Positions 31,201 through 42,520 of a stretch of 64,000 nucleotides of DNA are shown piece by piece. Position numbers and translations under genes: made by a program. Under the pieces are notes generated by a model. The model worked only from the letters and a program-made list of their open reading frames with translations, was not told the origin of the DNA and made no database searches. The DNA is taken from the NCBI GenBank assembly GCA_963514095.1, contig OY741275.1:5374389-5438388 (forward strand), in the 5' to 3' direction. Numbering within the stretch: the first letter of the stretch is position 1; each line of letters begins with the position of its first letter. The stretch comes from Eutrigla gurnardus. Its lineage: Eukaryota > Chordata > Actinopteri > Perciformes > Triglidae.

Positions 31201-31293
31201 ATGGTAGCCGCTTTTGGGGTGTTTCTCAAACGTCTCTCCTAGTTTCAAGACATGCTCTTGATTGTCAAAGTTGGAATAAGCTGTTCCATTCAT
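25252..31293 (-). CDS. eaf2: ELL-associated factor 2 (complete, six coding exons)
   Basis: Joined coding length is 798 nt (265 residues plus stop); every junction is GT-AG and in phase. Family knowledge: EAF proteins bind ELL, are part of super/little elongation complexes and stimulate RNA polymerase II elongation in the nucleus. Seen: the N-terminal EAF domain (about residues 1-112) with HVLKLGETFEKHPKSGYHTV, FKPASIDTTCEGDLEVGKGE and ECILIVNHDTGEYRLEKLSS. Next come a Ser/Lys/Pro linker ending SPASPMDDIERE, an acidic Ser-rich activation region (SSSDDSSSSSDDEDE), an Ala-Pro repeat, and the conserved LMNTL...DLQLSESGS tail. EAF2 is preferred over EAF1 because of LEVGKGEQVTITLPNLEGS and MDDIERELMAEA. 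Length is near the usual 260. It lies on the same strand as the CYP27 gene, about 10.5 kb away. Confidence 0.95.
25796..25990 (+). pseudogene. THAP zinc-finger domain, frameshifted
   Basis: Starts MPMFCVVYGCSNRSTREKEK: the THAP N-terminus with C-x4-C. A one-base loss at about 25860 breaks the expected SF.RVPK motif. In the shifted frame RVPKVVVHKGEKCKKLTE and then RRNRWILNLRLR follow, with further stops. THAP is the C2CH DNA-binding domain of P-element- and Kolobok-type transposases and of derived host proteins. The second zinc pair is not clearly preserved. Confidence 0.7.
25991..26388. other. CpG-rich segment of unknown origin
   Basis: About 400 bp, much richer in G+C and CpG than the rest of the window, with Pro/Ala/Arg-rich frames on both strands. 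I recognise no family. It separates the THAP and SWIM/YqaJ-type pieces. Confidence 0.5.
26389..26527 (-). pseudogene. N-terminus of SWIM/YqaJ-type multicopy fish protein, truncated
   Basis: The minus-strand frame has MEETVPESPYYRDLEPVSRI, then RYKQLVSKYVGRDPYLMKMS and QFS. The DLEPVSRIRY...DPY motif is what I associate with the start of multicopy fish proteins carrying SWIM fingers and YqaJ-type exonuclease domains. It then runs into the CpG-rich segment, so both enzymatic domains are absent. The identification is from memory of the family and tentative. Confidence 0.4.
26605..27098. mobile_element. Harbinger-like MITE with TAA duplication
   Basis: TAA at 26602-26604 and 27099-27101. Ends are GGGCCACTGTA and TACAGTGGTCC. 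Inverted similarity continues through CGGAGCCGAGAG and CAATATTCAGAGAAAAAA to AAGTCGCA (about 75 bp, with a poly-A tract in the left arm). 494 bp, no coding frame. The 3-bp TWA duplication fits PIF/Harbinger. Confidence 0.82.
27102..28144 (-). other. remainder of eaf2 intron 5, no further element
   Basis: AT-rich intron sequence; nothing bounded was recognised. Confidence 0.5.
28145..28387 (-). CDS. eaf2: eaf2 exon 5 (acidic serine-rich activation region)
   Basis: 243 bp. The acceptor ends TTTACAG and the donor is GTGAGT. Encodes ELMAEARVMDQLSSGDSSSG, the SSSSDDSSSSSDDEDE stretch, a PAPAPAPP repeat and GGGGLMNTL. Confidence 0.94.
28400..29318 (-). other. eaf2 intron 4, possible conserved noncoding sequence
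   Basis: 28388-29318 is intron. Within 28840-29040 the DNA is non-repetitive with several homeobox-like ATTA/TAAT words, which is only suggestive of an enhancer. Confidence 0.3.
29319..29494 (-). CDS. eaf2: eaf2 exon 4
   Basis: 176 bp. The acceptor ends TCTCAG and the donor is GTAACG. Encodes RAEGSSKIHSRLEQQTS, an Asn/Ser/Lys-rich linker and SPASPMDDIER. Confidence 0.94.
30205..30341 (-). CDS. eaf2: eaf2 exon 3
   Basis: 137 bp. The acceptor ends GTTTAG and the donor is GTGGGT. Encodes GSSAPVTVFKGSKRPYMKEC, ILIVNHDTGEYRLEKLSSN and IAVKKT(R), the end of the EAF domain. Confidence 0.95.
30558..30652 (-). CDS. eaf2: eaf2 exon 2
   Basis: 95 bp. The acceptor ends GTCACAG and the donor is GTCAGT. 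Encodes (Y)DFKPASIDTTCEGDLEV and GKGEQVTITLPNLE; ends at a complete codon. Confidence 0.95.
31191..31293 (-). CDS. eaf2: eaf2 exon 1
   Basis: 103 bp coding, phase 1 at the donor GTAAGT. Starts MNGTAYSNFDNQEHVLKLGE. The ATG at 31293 is preceded by CTCACA, and MNG(T/S)A is the family's usual start. Confidence 0.95.
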
Positions 31294-31450
31294 TGTGAGA
31301 GTTTCATGAGCTGTAAACTTTCTGCTGTTCCTCTTTTTCTGATAACCATGTACGGCAAATCCCCGACCGCCTCGTTGGTTCCGTCATGTCCTCAAGACTT
31401 CGTTATGATTGGTCAAGCGCATCATTCCTCTATCTGATTGGCTCAACGTC
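31294..31450 (-). promoter_or_regulatory. eaf2 5' UTR and probable TATA-less promoter with two CCAAT boxes
   Basis: Minus-strand GACCAATCA (CCAAT at 31408-31412) and GCCAATCAG (31437-31441), spaced 29 bp and about 115-148 bp upstream of the ATG, are typical NF-Y-type CCAAT boxes. No TATA box seen. The transcription start is not determined. Confidence 0.55.
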
Positions 31451-32300
31451 TGTCAATCAATCATTTTAATGACATCCTAATGACGGGGCAGCTACGAGGC
31501 AAATGCCATGTTTTCTTATAATCATGTGTTTTATTTGACTTGTGTCCATATTGCTGATCTGAATGATTGATCCAGACCTTCTGTATAGTTACTCATTCTA
31601 AAAAAAGATTCTAAGAATCACTGAAAATAAAGAATCACACAGAATGGATCGTTACAGAATGATATCAATGTTTGATAGACTCAATCAAATATGAATAATA
31701 ATAATAACACTTATATATAATAGTCATCATTATTATTATTGTCATTATTATTGTTAATTTATTATCATTCATAATTTATTATTATTTTATTTGAACAGCA
31801 CTTTTCAAGCTGGGAGTATAAAGTACTTTCCATAGATGTGGACAGGATCTAAAAGCAGAAACAGCGTCAGTAGATTGAATCATAAATGGAAGACTGCATG
31901 TACAAGTATGAATGCTCCATAGAATGATTTGATTGACCGATATGATTTTTGACAGGGACAAAAACACATCAATTCCCAAACCTGCGAAGCCCCTGTTGCT
32001 CTTCAGTTTAAAGTCTTCTGTCTGTTGTGTGTGCAAGTTTAACTTGAAATTTGCACAGAAACTGATGAGGAAAAAGACTATGCAGTTTATGTATACATTT
32101 ATGTTTTCTGGTGCATGCATACCCCTCTGTTCTGTTTTGTGCCGGATATTTAATAATGTTAAGTTAATACGTTTTCTTCCTATTTTGAAGTCTGTGTTAA
32201 ACATCTTGCCTGAAGGAGCCGTAGACCAACTCACTTACATTTCTCAAGAAAAGTGATGATATATATTTAAATCATGTATTTTCTATATAAATAAAATATA
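31451..32300. other. spacer upstream of eaf2
   Basis: AT-rich with (AAT)n-like stretches around 31690-31790 and a dispersed-repeat scrap at 31782-31835. The long frames at 31782-32256 have no family signature. Confidence 0.45.
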
Positions 32301-33395
32301 CAGTACCAGTCAAACAACTTCTCATTCAATGTTTTTTCTTTCTTTTCTGAGTGTATATTAATACTGAAGACATCAAAACTATGAACAAACACATGGAATT
32401 GTGTAGTAAACAGAAAACCAGAATATCTTTTATATTTCAGATTATTCAAAGATGCCATCTTTTGCTTTGATGATAGCTTTTGACAATCTTGGCACTCTCT
32501 CAGTCAGACTCATGAGGTCGTCACTCCGAATGGTTTTCCATTAGCTGTGCCTTCTCAAGGGTTCATTTGTGGAATTCTTGCCTTCTTAATGTGTTTGAGA
32601 CCATCAGTTGTTGTGCAGAGGTAGGGTTGGTACACAGTTCTTTACAGTGAACAACCCTATTAGACTACTGTTCTAATCCATATTATGGCAAGAACCACTC
32701 AACTAAGTAAATAGAAATGAGAGCCCATCATTACTTTAAGACATGAAGGTCAAAACCATCAAATGCTATGATGAAAGTGGCTCTCATAAGGACCGCCACA
32801 GGAAAGGAAGACCATGAGTGGGCTCTGCTGCTGCAGAAGATACGTTACCAGAAACAGAAACGGCTATTTAACAGTTTGCTTCACAGTGTTCAAGTAGCAG
32901 ACGCATCTCAACAGTCCAACTTTGAGATTTTTGGTTCCACCCGCCATTTCTTTGAGAGATGTAGAAAAGGTTAGTGATGGTTTCTACACCGTTAGACTTG
33001 GAGGAGGAGGAGGAGGAGGAGGAGGAGGAGGAGGAGGTGTGATGGAGGGCTGCGTCAGATGACCTCCACAATCACCCGACCTAAAGCTGAGGTGGTTTGG
33101 GATGAGTTGGACCGCAGAGTGAAGACAAAGCAGCCAACAAGTGCTCAGCACCTCAGGGAACTCCTCCATGACTGTTGGAAAACCATTCGGAGTAACGACC
33201 GCATGAGTCTGACTGAGAGAAGGCCAAGAGCGTCAAAGCTGTCATCAAAGGGTGGCTACTTTGAAAAATATAAAATATAAAACATATTCAGTTTTTTGTT
33301 TACTACTTAATTCCATATGTGTGTTTCTTCAATATGAATCTACAATGTACAAAATAATAAAAATAAAGAAAAGACATATCTTCTTTCATTTCCAT
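32301..33395 (+). mobile_element. degenerate Tc1-like transposon (salmonid-type family)
   Basis: The left end CAGTACCAGTCAAACAAC follows TA at 32299-32300. The right end decays near 33395 (TACAATGTACAAAATAATAA). Characteristic Tc1 text: CATTACTTTAAGACATGAAG, GACCGCCACAGGAAAGGAAG, TTTGAGATTTTTGGTTCCAC and GGTTTGGGATGAGTTGGACC. Transposase frames survive only in pieces (for example WDELDRRVKTKQPTSAQHLR in 33059-33280). A large central deletion and a GGA expansion are present. Dead copy. Confidence 0.85.
33000..33037 (+). repeat. (GGA)n microsatellite inside the Tc1 relic
   Basis: About 12 GGA units located where Tc1 transposases encode a run of glycines (HGGGG) before VM.W. Confidence 0.9.
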
Positions 33396-33473
33396 TTATT
33401 GGTGTTTGTTAGTTTAAATTTATAACAATTTTTTTTTCACAATTGCACACCCTTTTACTTACCAAAAGTGCCA

Positions 33474-33475
<2 letters not shown>

Positions 33476-33508
<33 letters not shown>
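33476..33508. repeat. (CA)n microsatellite
   Basis: About 16 CA units. Confidence 0.95.
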
Positions 33509-33511
<3 letters not shown>

Positions 33512-34815
33512 TACAGTCTATGAAGCAAACATTAGAATGGTGAGGTCCCAACATCGCTGTGCTGTGCTGTAAACCTGATTACTGAATTACACTGGAGCGT
33601 GTGGTGTCCTGCGGGTCTGTCCACGAGAGACTAACAAACTGCTGCAGCAACACTTACTGTCTGCGGGGCTCTGAGCTCCACCAGTCCTGAGGCAGTGAAA
33701 ATAATCTCTTTTCCTTTCTTTAAACTCTTAATGGGTCCTAAACCCTGTGTGCACTTTGCTGAGGCCATATGCTCCACTGCCTCCAAACATTAAAGGATCA
33801 ACATAGAAGACCAATGTAATGTGGAGATTACACAAGCGCATTATCACCGGCCGGTCACAACGTGGTCTTCCTCGGGAGATCTGTGCATGTGCAGGAGTGC
33901 AGGCTGTAAGAAACACATGTGAGGCTCCATGGCAGCCACCTCTGTCACCTTCCACCTCTATTTATGTATTGGTTGTTATATCAATAAGATGAAATGTAAC
34001 TTATAGTTAGCACAATTAAACTCCCCTAGTTGATTACTGACATTAAGACAATTCTTAAGTAAGTTTTCTGAAAATGTATGTTTAAATAAGCAAATGAGGA
34101 ATTATATAATGGTAACTTTTGGTGAATTTAGGCAATTTAGATTGAATTTAGACGCAAACAGACCCACCAAAAAAGCCACCGACAGCTAAATCTATTCTGG
34201 ATGTTTTCTTTCCATTTGACTGAAAGAGAAAATTGAAGATACATAGATAAAAATCTACAAAATGATCAGTGCATGAAAAACAATATTATTTATGACTTTA
34301 ATGGCCTTTTCCCCATATTGTTTGTGTGTGAGTGTCTGTGCCGACCATGATGGATCATAGAAGGACAGGAATCCTGTTTCACTGTCCGTGTCCCTCATGA
34401 ACAGAAAGCAGCAGGGGTCTGTCTCCATGGACGGAGGTAAACACGGGAGCAGATATCGGTTACTGGGTGGTTTCCTGTTGGAGGTCAGGTTTACTGTTCC
34501 CAAGCAACTAGCTGACAATACTGAGGTTTGAGTCACAATAGAGAGCAGAGAGACAGTCTCCTCAGTCCACCAACAGCTCAGTAGAGTATATTTGGTGAGT
34601 GGGACAGGTTTGTCAGCCTCTCTCTTTATTGTGATATCTTCTTGTCTTCGTGATGAGACTTTCATTTCAATAAGACTGTCAAATAAAGGAAGATATTCAG
34701 CTCTTTCATCATTTCATTTTTAGTGCAAAGGTTGAACAGAAAAAAGTCTCAAGACTTTGAGTCTTCAAATCCTGAAAGGACAAATCCAAGTTAAATCTGG
34801 GTCACAACTAATGAC
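33509..34815. other. spacer, no feature recognised
   Basis: The open frames at 33728-33955 and 34255-34665 have no recognisable domains, splice context or family signature. Confidence 0.4.
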
Positions 34816-34817
34816 TT

Positions 34818-35386
34818 ACAGTAGCGTCTCAAAATAATGACTTAGCATCTGAAAAATAATGACTTAGCCTCTGAAAAATAATGACTTAGCCTCTGAAAAA
34901 TAATGACTTAGCCTCTCAAAATAATGACATAACATCTGAAAATAATGACTTAGCATCTGAAAAATAATGACTTTGCGTCTCAAAATAATGACCTAGCATC
35001 TCAAACTAATGACTTAGCATCTCAAAATAATTACCTAGCATCTGAAAATAATGACATAACATCTGAAAATAATGACTTAGCATCTTAAAATAGCCTGACT
35101 TAGCATCTCAAAATAATGACGTAGCGTCTCAAAATAATGACGTAGCGTCTCAAAATAATGACTTAGCGCCTCAAAATAATGACGTAGCGTCTCAAAATAA
35201 TGACGTAGCGTCTCAAAATAATGACTTAGCATCTCAAAATAATGACGTAGCATCTCAAAATAATGACTTAGCGCCTCAAAATAATGACGTAGCGTCTCAA
35301 AATAATGACTTAGCATTTCAAAATAATGACTTAGCGTCTCAAAATAATGACTTAGCATCTCAAAATAATGACTTAGCATCTCAAGA
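34818..35386. repeat. 21-bp minisatellite, about 27 units
   Basis: Unit TCTCAAAATAATGACTTAGC plus A, at 21-bp spacing (22 in a GAAAAATAAT variant near the left end). C/T and GTAGC/TTAGC variants are shared by neighbouring units. The open minus-strand frame (a repeated HYFETL heptapeptide) exists only because 21 is divisible by 3. Confidence 0.96.
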
Positions 35387-35704
35387 AATCATAAAGCCAA
35401 TCATAATAAAATGTATTTTGGGGCGCTATTGGTCCAAGTCAAGTCTCGAGTCTTGGTGAGGATTTAAAGCTGAATGATGAGGAATGTTATGGAGCGTTAT
35501 TGATCTGTGTTTAACCAGATGACAACTTGATCTGAGTTTGGTCCAAGTCTCAAGTGCTCAGCTTTACCTGCTGTAAGTCTCTACTTTTTTAAACTGTGTT
35601 CTACCAAAAGGTGTCTGTAATATTTTGTCCATCACATTTCATCATGGAAATTAAAGGAATAAGAATATTAAAAATCTGTTGTATTGGATTAGAGGTCAGA
35701 GCGC

Positions 35705-35765
35705 TGTTATCAGAATCAGTTTTATTCTGCCAAGTATGTGTGCACATGCAAGGAATTTGAATCTT
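35705..35765. repeat. fragment of common teleost dispersed repeat
   Basis: TCAGAATCAGTTTTATTCTG, then CCAAGTATGTGTGCACATGC, then AAGGAATTTGA, a widely dispersed fish motif. Family not assigned. Confidence 0.6.
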
Positions 35766-35769
35766 TTTT

Positions 35770-37624
35770 TCTCGTAATATACTTAAAGAAATAAGAAAAA
35801 AAGAAGAAATAAAGTGTCTACAGGTTATTATTACACCATACTATATAGTTACATTAATTCTACTTTATTATGACCTCTGTTGTAAATTTCTTCCTCAGTG
35901 ACTTTTTGTATAACGCAGTATACTCTATCTCTCTATGTATCTATGACGACGTAGCTACAGAGGTTTCTATTGTTGTGTAGAAGAGAAGAGGAGCCAGACT
36001 GACTGATGAACCACCATGATCTGGACTCCTGAGGGGGGCATATGGGCTGAGTGTGGACACAGCCCGCCCTCTTTCATCTGAGCCAATCAGGAGCGCAGGG
36101 GCAGCGTTTGTCCTATGGTTAGTGCTGCATTCACTTGCTGTCAGAAATAAAACAACCACACTATGAACATCCAAAGTGTGGTTACGGCAAGAAATGATAT
36201 GTTATGAATCCTAAAAGTCCATAAGGCAAACTGTAAACAACAGACATAAGTCTTTTCCATAACTGTCATTTAGAAATGTTGAATAAAAAGACTTCTGCAT
36301 ATAATAATGATAATAATTAATATTATTATGAGGAGGCTGCCTTCAAAATGTCTGAGCAGTCTGCCAACACTCATAAGACACAGTGACATGCATCATTCAT
36401 TTCAAATTAATTTGAGATCATCTTTGAATGGCAATCCAGTGTGTTAACAAATTAATTGTAAATAACCTGAGGCGTGCTTTGTTTAACATTTATTCTTGTC
36501 CTTGTTTAAGGTATTGCGTGTGCTTTGCAGTATGGCTCTTCGGGTTTTTGGGCAATGGGCTTCCATATAGTTCACTTATTTATGAGCAATGAGTCTTGTT
36601 TCATTGATCAAATGCTTTGCCAAACAAAAAAGTAATAAACGTTTAATTACACATGTTCTCTATATTTACTCTTTAAGCCTCACCACTAACACGATATCAT
36701 CAGACTATAAGATGAAAAAGGAAGACATATTCCAAATTGAACTGGAAGTTTTGATTTTACGAGCAGTCCATGAAGGCAGCACAGTTCCGAAGGAGACCCC
36801 CGCAAAGCGAAGAGGTCGTGTATCCGGGATCCTCCGGTAAAAAAACCCTCTAGCCAGCACGAGGGAAGGGCAGGGAATCAATGAAGATTTGTGGTTTTGT
36901 GTCGGTGCCGTTACCGTCCGGCCTGCAGGGGATGGATCCCGGTCTGCAGCTCACATCCAGTCCGTCAGTCTGAATCCGGATCCACACAGACCTCTGCTCT
37001 CTGCTGGGATGATGGAGGTGAAGGCGTCCTGAAAGTAACTCTGAGTAAGTGGACGAATGAAAGGCAGAATATTTGGCTGTTTTACCCTCTGAAGACACAG
37101 AACGATGCCTGGTTTGTGTAGTCGGTATTTGTGTCTCTGTGCATGGTGTCACTGCTGGTGTCAACCTGCCTCTCTTCGTGGCTTTGCTCCTGATGCAGGA
37201 ATCATGGAAAAGAAGAGCTGGCAATTTGTGTGCAAATACAATTGTTTTTCATTATGGAGTTCTATTGGATTTATTGGTTAACCATTTCATCTATTTATAT
37301 ATCTGATGAATAACCTCAAGCATAATATGCATTGCCACTTGTATGGACCCTGATATTATTTCAGCCACTGAGTGACCCTTCAATCTCAACTTTAATGGAC
37401 AAAATGCTTCAAAGATCTCAGGGCTTAGTCTCAGTATTATTTATTCTTTTTAATGCTTTTTAATGGCTTATTTCCAAGAAATGTATCTCTGGTAAGCAAA
37501 AAAATATTAAGTTGAGCTGAAATGAAAAATGCCTTTTTAACCCTTTCATATTGTGCACTGATTTAACAATAAACGCTGGTAAAATGACCAAGACATACAT
37601 TTTTTTATCTTGTCGTCTTGCAGA
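35770..37624. other. spacer, no feature recognised
   Basis: Non-coding by inspection. The short frames near 36589-37306 have no domain signature. Confidence 0.4.
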
Positions 37625-37890
37625 CAGACCTAACAAAGCTTGACTTAAGACATTTACTGATCACCATCATCATGGAGTGATTTCAGCATCCTTTTTATCT
37701 GTTTATTCCAATTGAATCACAATAAAATAGTTTATTTTTGGCTTACTGCTGTAGTAAACCAGACGATGTGTGTCTTGCTAGATACAATGAATACAGCTTA
37801 GTGAAATCCACCTCTGGGTGATGTTGAACTCAGAACTCATGGTGCGTTTGGTTTCCTGGTGTATCTGGGATTCACAACATGTAGAAAGCA
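37625..37890 (+). repeat. unclassified dispersed repeat, copy 1
   Basis: TTTACTGATCACCATCATCA, TGGAGTGATTTCAGCATCC and ATCTGTTTATTCC, later GATGTTGAACTCAGAACTCA and TTTCCTGGTGTATCTGGGA, recur in the same order at 55078-55240. Spacing differs by an insertion of about 90 bp in this copy. Confidence 0.7.
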
Positions 37891-39200
37891 GGAATAGTGG
37901 TTATTTCAGAAATGCCTTTTTAACCCTTTCAGATCATCCTCGTTCATATTGGGAATGTTATGTTCTTACCTGTAGCACTTTGATCATAGCACTGTTGTAC
38001 TTAAGGTATGTTTGCTGAACAGCTACTACTTTACTCAGACGAGGACCTAACACTTGTTTTTGGATCTTACTTTATCGGCAATGATATGTTGTGGTTTCTT
38101 TGTTTCGACAAATGTACTTATTGTAAGTTGCTTTGGACAAAAGTGTCTGCTAAATGCCCTAAATAGAAAAGGAAATATTGTGCACTGATTTAATGATATA
38201 GTAAAATTACTAAAACGGTTACATTTTTTTAACTGGATGGGATGCTTGAGTATAAAAAAATCAAAGATGAAACAATCAATAAACACGCAGCCTCATAAAA
38301 TACTAAGATACAACGGCTACGACACTGCAGCAACGTGATGTTAACCTCTCATCTTTGATCCTAATAAGCCGCCCAGCTGCAACGATAACTGTTGAACATG
38401 TTAAATCATCATTTATCATCAGACAGACACATCTACAACTCAGCAAATATTTGATATTTTAGTCTAAAATATTATTTAATGATACAAGTTTCTGTTGATC
38501 AGCTGATCAAATCAGTTCTTTGTGTCTTGACTGTTTGGTTTCTGTATGCTCATTCTGCCTCCCACACTAATTCATTTAACATCATTACCTGAATCAGAGG
38601 AGGGAAACAGCTGCCAGCCTGACCTCTCCTCACCTTTGGGAATTATATCTACATCCTGGACACTGTCCTCTGTGTCAGACAGTCTAAGAGAGAGGTGGAA
38701 CCCTTCTGGTGGGCCATCATGTCACTGTATTTTGAAAGATTTACAAATATCATTTGTCTAATTCGTACTACAATTCAAACCTAATTTTCTCTCGCTGTTA
38801 CCGTAAAAACAATAACCTGAAATGATGTACCCTGGGGGACACCAGAAGGGTCTGGACTTAGCCTACAATAGGCCTTTAGGCCAAATTCAGCGTCCATCCT
38901 TCGAACGTGTCCTTCGTGGCCTACTTCGGCCGGGTCCTTTGAAGACAGCGAACGCCGAACAGTCTCCAAAATGAAACGGTCTGGTCTACAGAGGACTTCC
39001 TGTCACCTTTGCTACCCACGTTGCCTAGCAACCAGCAAACTCAGCTGAGCAGATATCTTTGAGGTTGATATTATTTATCCTCAGGACAGAGAGTGTAAAA
39101 CCATGCAGGGATAGAAAGACGACAGTATTTTCTCTCTCTGTGATGCCATTCATAAATGAAATAGCAAGGCGGTGCAGTTACTTCCCCCGGGGCGTCCCCG
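37891..39200. other. spacer, no gene recognised
   Basis: A short repeated phrase (ATTGTGCACTGATTTAA at about 37551 and 38177) suggests another old repeat. No coding evidence. Confidence 0.4.
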
Positions 39201-39201
39201 C

Positions 39202-39255
39202 AGTCCCCCATGAGTCCCCCATGAGTCCCCCATGAGTCCCCCATGAGTCCCCCAT
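39202..39255. repeat. 11-bp minisatellite, about five units
   Basis: ATGAGTCCCCC repeated at 39210, 39221, 39232 and 39243 with partial flanking units. Confidence 0.92.
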
Positions 39256-42200
39256 CCTTTAGTGCAACATGTTGGGGCTAACTCGGAGGCAGGTGAATGG
39301 AAATGGCTCCGGGGCTGATGGGAGTGCTGCTGGCTGACTTCCAGCCTGCAGTCAGTTAATGTTAATGAATACGGTAAAACTGCATTATTTGCAGTAGCAG
39401 CCTTGTTTTCCAGGAATGGATAAAAAACGGTATAATGAAGCTCAGGCACATGAATAGTTGATGAAACCTGACTTAGTTGGAGTTAGTTAGTTTCCCAAGA
39501 TGAGAATCACGTGACTGGAAAATCGTGTTGGGTGCTCCCTCAAAGACATTCACAGGAAGTCTAACCTTGAAACACGTTCCTGCTTAGCTTGCATAATATT
39601 TGCACTTATCATGACCATCTACTGTTTTCTTCTCCATTGTGTTCAGAGGAATTTCTCTGTACAGAAGGGCTTTTCTGGCATCTGTGTTATTTGTAATGAA
39701 CTGTTGGAATGTGATGCATTCAGGGACAAGCATTTTCATGGTTATTTTCAGGGTTAGAAAGAGGCATTGGTGATGCAACAGAAAAAGCCAGTTCGTCATA
39801 TTTTTGGGGGGCCAAATAAAAGGAAAATGTCTCTAATGTTGCCAAAAATGACAAAATGAAATAAATAATCATAGTGGTGTTTAATGCAGCGACATTCTGA
39901 ATGTTAAAAACAAAAGCGTATCAGCTTAAAGAGACAGTTTGTCAGCTACACGATACAAACAGACATTTGTTGTTTGTTTTTAACAAAACAATCGACCTGT
40001 GTGTTTTATGGAGTCACCTGTGTAGTTACATAGTTAATATCAGCATGATGAGTGTTCAGAGAAATCCACATCAGCATCATTGTATTGAAGATTGATTATA
40101 TTAAGTGGTGCCATTTGTATGCGGTGTAAAAAAACTGCTCAGAACTTCAAAATCATCAGGAAGTACCTGGAAGCCAAAACACACCGGATCTCATAAGTTA
40201 ATGGAAGGTGATTTTATTGTAGTTATTAAACACATTAGCATTAGAGGATTTACCTGCCATGACTTGTTACAGGCTGACTTATTTACCTGTTTACTGTAGG
40301 TGGACCTCCACTGTCCAAATATGGTCACTTCCTTCACAGGTTGCATAAATTCCAAGATGGCGATGGCCAAAATCCGCAATGACAACCAAAATGCTGCATT
40401 CGGATTTGCAAATGTATTGAGATTTGTAAATAACAAATCTGTAAATGCTTGAACTGCAGACAAGTCATCAGTTACAGCATCAGCAGGACTCCCGTTGGCT
40501 TGTTACATCATGCCATGCAGAGATCTGCAGACTCGTACAGCTTTCATTTAGATTTCTGTACACATTCACACGCCTCAGTAAGCATTCAGAGATTATTTGA
40601 GACTCTTCTGTGTTGAACATGAGTCGGTGTCCCGTTCAGTTAGAGGAGAGAAAAAAAGATTTCTGCATCATGTCTACAGCCAAGATTATCAGTGAACAAA
40701 ACACTGTTAAAGTCCAGATGAAATTTAAACCCTTTTAGATCACATTCCCGCTCTTTTTGTGCACAGTGCATATTTAACAATAAATGCTAAATAATATTAA
40801 AACAGCTACTACCAACCAGTTCCATGGCAGCCATCCATCAATCAACCCGAGTGTTGAGTTTTAGGTGGTAGAATCCAAATCAAATCAAATGTGAAGGATT
40901 TGATTTAAATCTTGTTATTGTACAAAAGTGTTAAACCTTGATGTCAGATATTCTTTGTCAAAGATCAATGAACTTTCCTCTGGTAGACTGGTGACCTCTT
41001 TCACCAGGATGAGAGGCTGTAATCTAAAGAATGAGTGGAGGGATTCTATCAGTTCGTGTCAAATAGAGTCCTTTGAGTTTACAAATCTTCATCCAAAAAT
41101 AATCCATGTTGCTGTTGCCGTCAGTCAAAGGACACTCAGTGGTCTGAGGAAGGAATGCCACCTTGACTCGAGGCCTCAGTGATGACACGTCTTCGGCGTT
41201 CAGGTTGCTGATAAAAGCTCATTTTGGAGATTCATAGGAATTCCAATGACAGTGAAGTAGCTACGTGTTGCAGCCTCGCCAGTTGTTTGGGGGATTGTTG
41301 CTGATTAAAATGCCACATTACATGACAGTTTTTAAAGCGACGCATGTTTTCAGCCGATGTTTTACAATGAAATTGAGGGAACGACTGAAAATTGCTTCAT
41401 GCTAAACTATTTTCCCATCGCACACAAAACATGCTTAGATTGTCAACAACAGAAACAGAAAACAGAAAAATAATATTTGATTGTGATAAAAAAAAAAAGC
41501 AGCACCGCCTCGGCTGTCTGCTGAATGCACCGCCCGCATGACGGGAGTCACACAGCGTCACCTTGATTCATTGAAGATGAAACGTATCGTTAGCTTTACG
41601 TCATGTAAACCAACTACGAAGCTATCAGCTGCATCCAGATCAGACTGGAGACGTAAACACAGATGTCTGAGTACATGAAACTGTTTTATATTGTCATATT
41701 GACTGTAAAAAGACATGGAATATACATCGATCTCCACCCTGTCTGCTCCCACCGTATTTGTGTTTGCAACAACCCAACTTCTTGGACTGGCTCATAGATG
41801 GAGGGTGTTGAAATCAGCATTGAACCCTGAGAGCCTCCTTTGTTGAGGCATCCAGCCTGCAGGACAAACTGTCCCCATGTGTCCCATTAACATCAGACGC
41901 ATGTCTCCCCCTTTTACAAACGAACACCCTCCACAAAGGGAATTGTGGGAGGAGTCTCTGTCCCAATTATGGACGAGCCTTAATTACCAGCGGAGTCATT
42001 AAGAATCAGGCAGCTGTGGCAACAACAAACTGCGTGTCGGAGGTGAAACTGTTAATTATCCGTTGTGTGTTCGTAGACACCGTCACTCTCCTGGAGACTC
42101 AGACTGGGAGCGACTCATCCCAGTTCAACTGTTGGGATCATGCAGAGCTGCGTGTTGAGTCTTTACTGGAGTGTAAAAGTAAAGAGGCACACTGCAGAGC

Positions 42201-42339
42201 AGGAAGGTCACTTGATGAAATGCTAATCTGAGCACTGAGCATCCATGCTGACACCTGACGGGACTGGCTGCTTCAAATGAACACACATAAAACCAAACTG
42301 CTGCTTCAGTCGATTCAGAGACCATGTTTTTTTCTGATT
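39256..42339. other. gene-free spacer
   Basis: No coding exon recognised. 41930-42010 is non-repetitive with TTAATTAC-like words and might be regulatory, without proof. Confidence 0.35.
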
Positions 42340-42520
42340 TCAGACAAAAAAAAAATCTGATATTCTCTTAAATGATAAAATTATATTCTCTGCTAAATGC
42401 TATTTTCTGAGAATAAAGTAGTTATTTTATGAGAAAAAAAACTTTCTGACATTATAAAGTCATATATTTACAAGAAACAATGATATTGTGAGATAATAAG
42501 GTAGTAAATGTATGGGGAAA
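42340..42520. repeat. degenerate GAGAATAAAGT-type repeat array
   Basis: Recurrent TGAGAATAAAGTAGTTATTT and ATTATAAAGTCATATATTTA phrases, the same type as 43500-43760 and as part of the Harbinger-like MITE at 26605-27098. Confidence 0.55.

Noticed and set aside
35077..35379. 100-codon minus frame of repeated HYFETL
   Set aside because: Produced by the 21-bp minisatellite; no start context or family.
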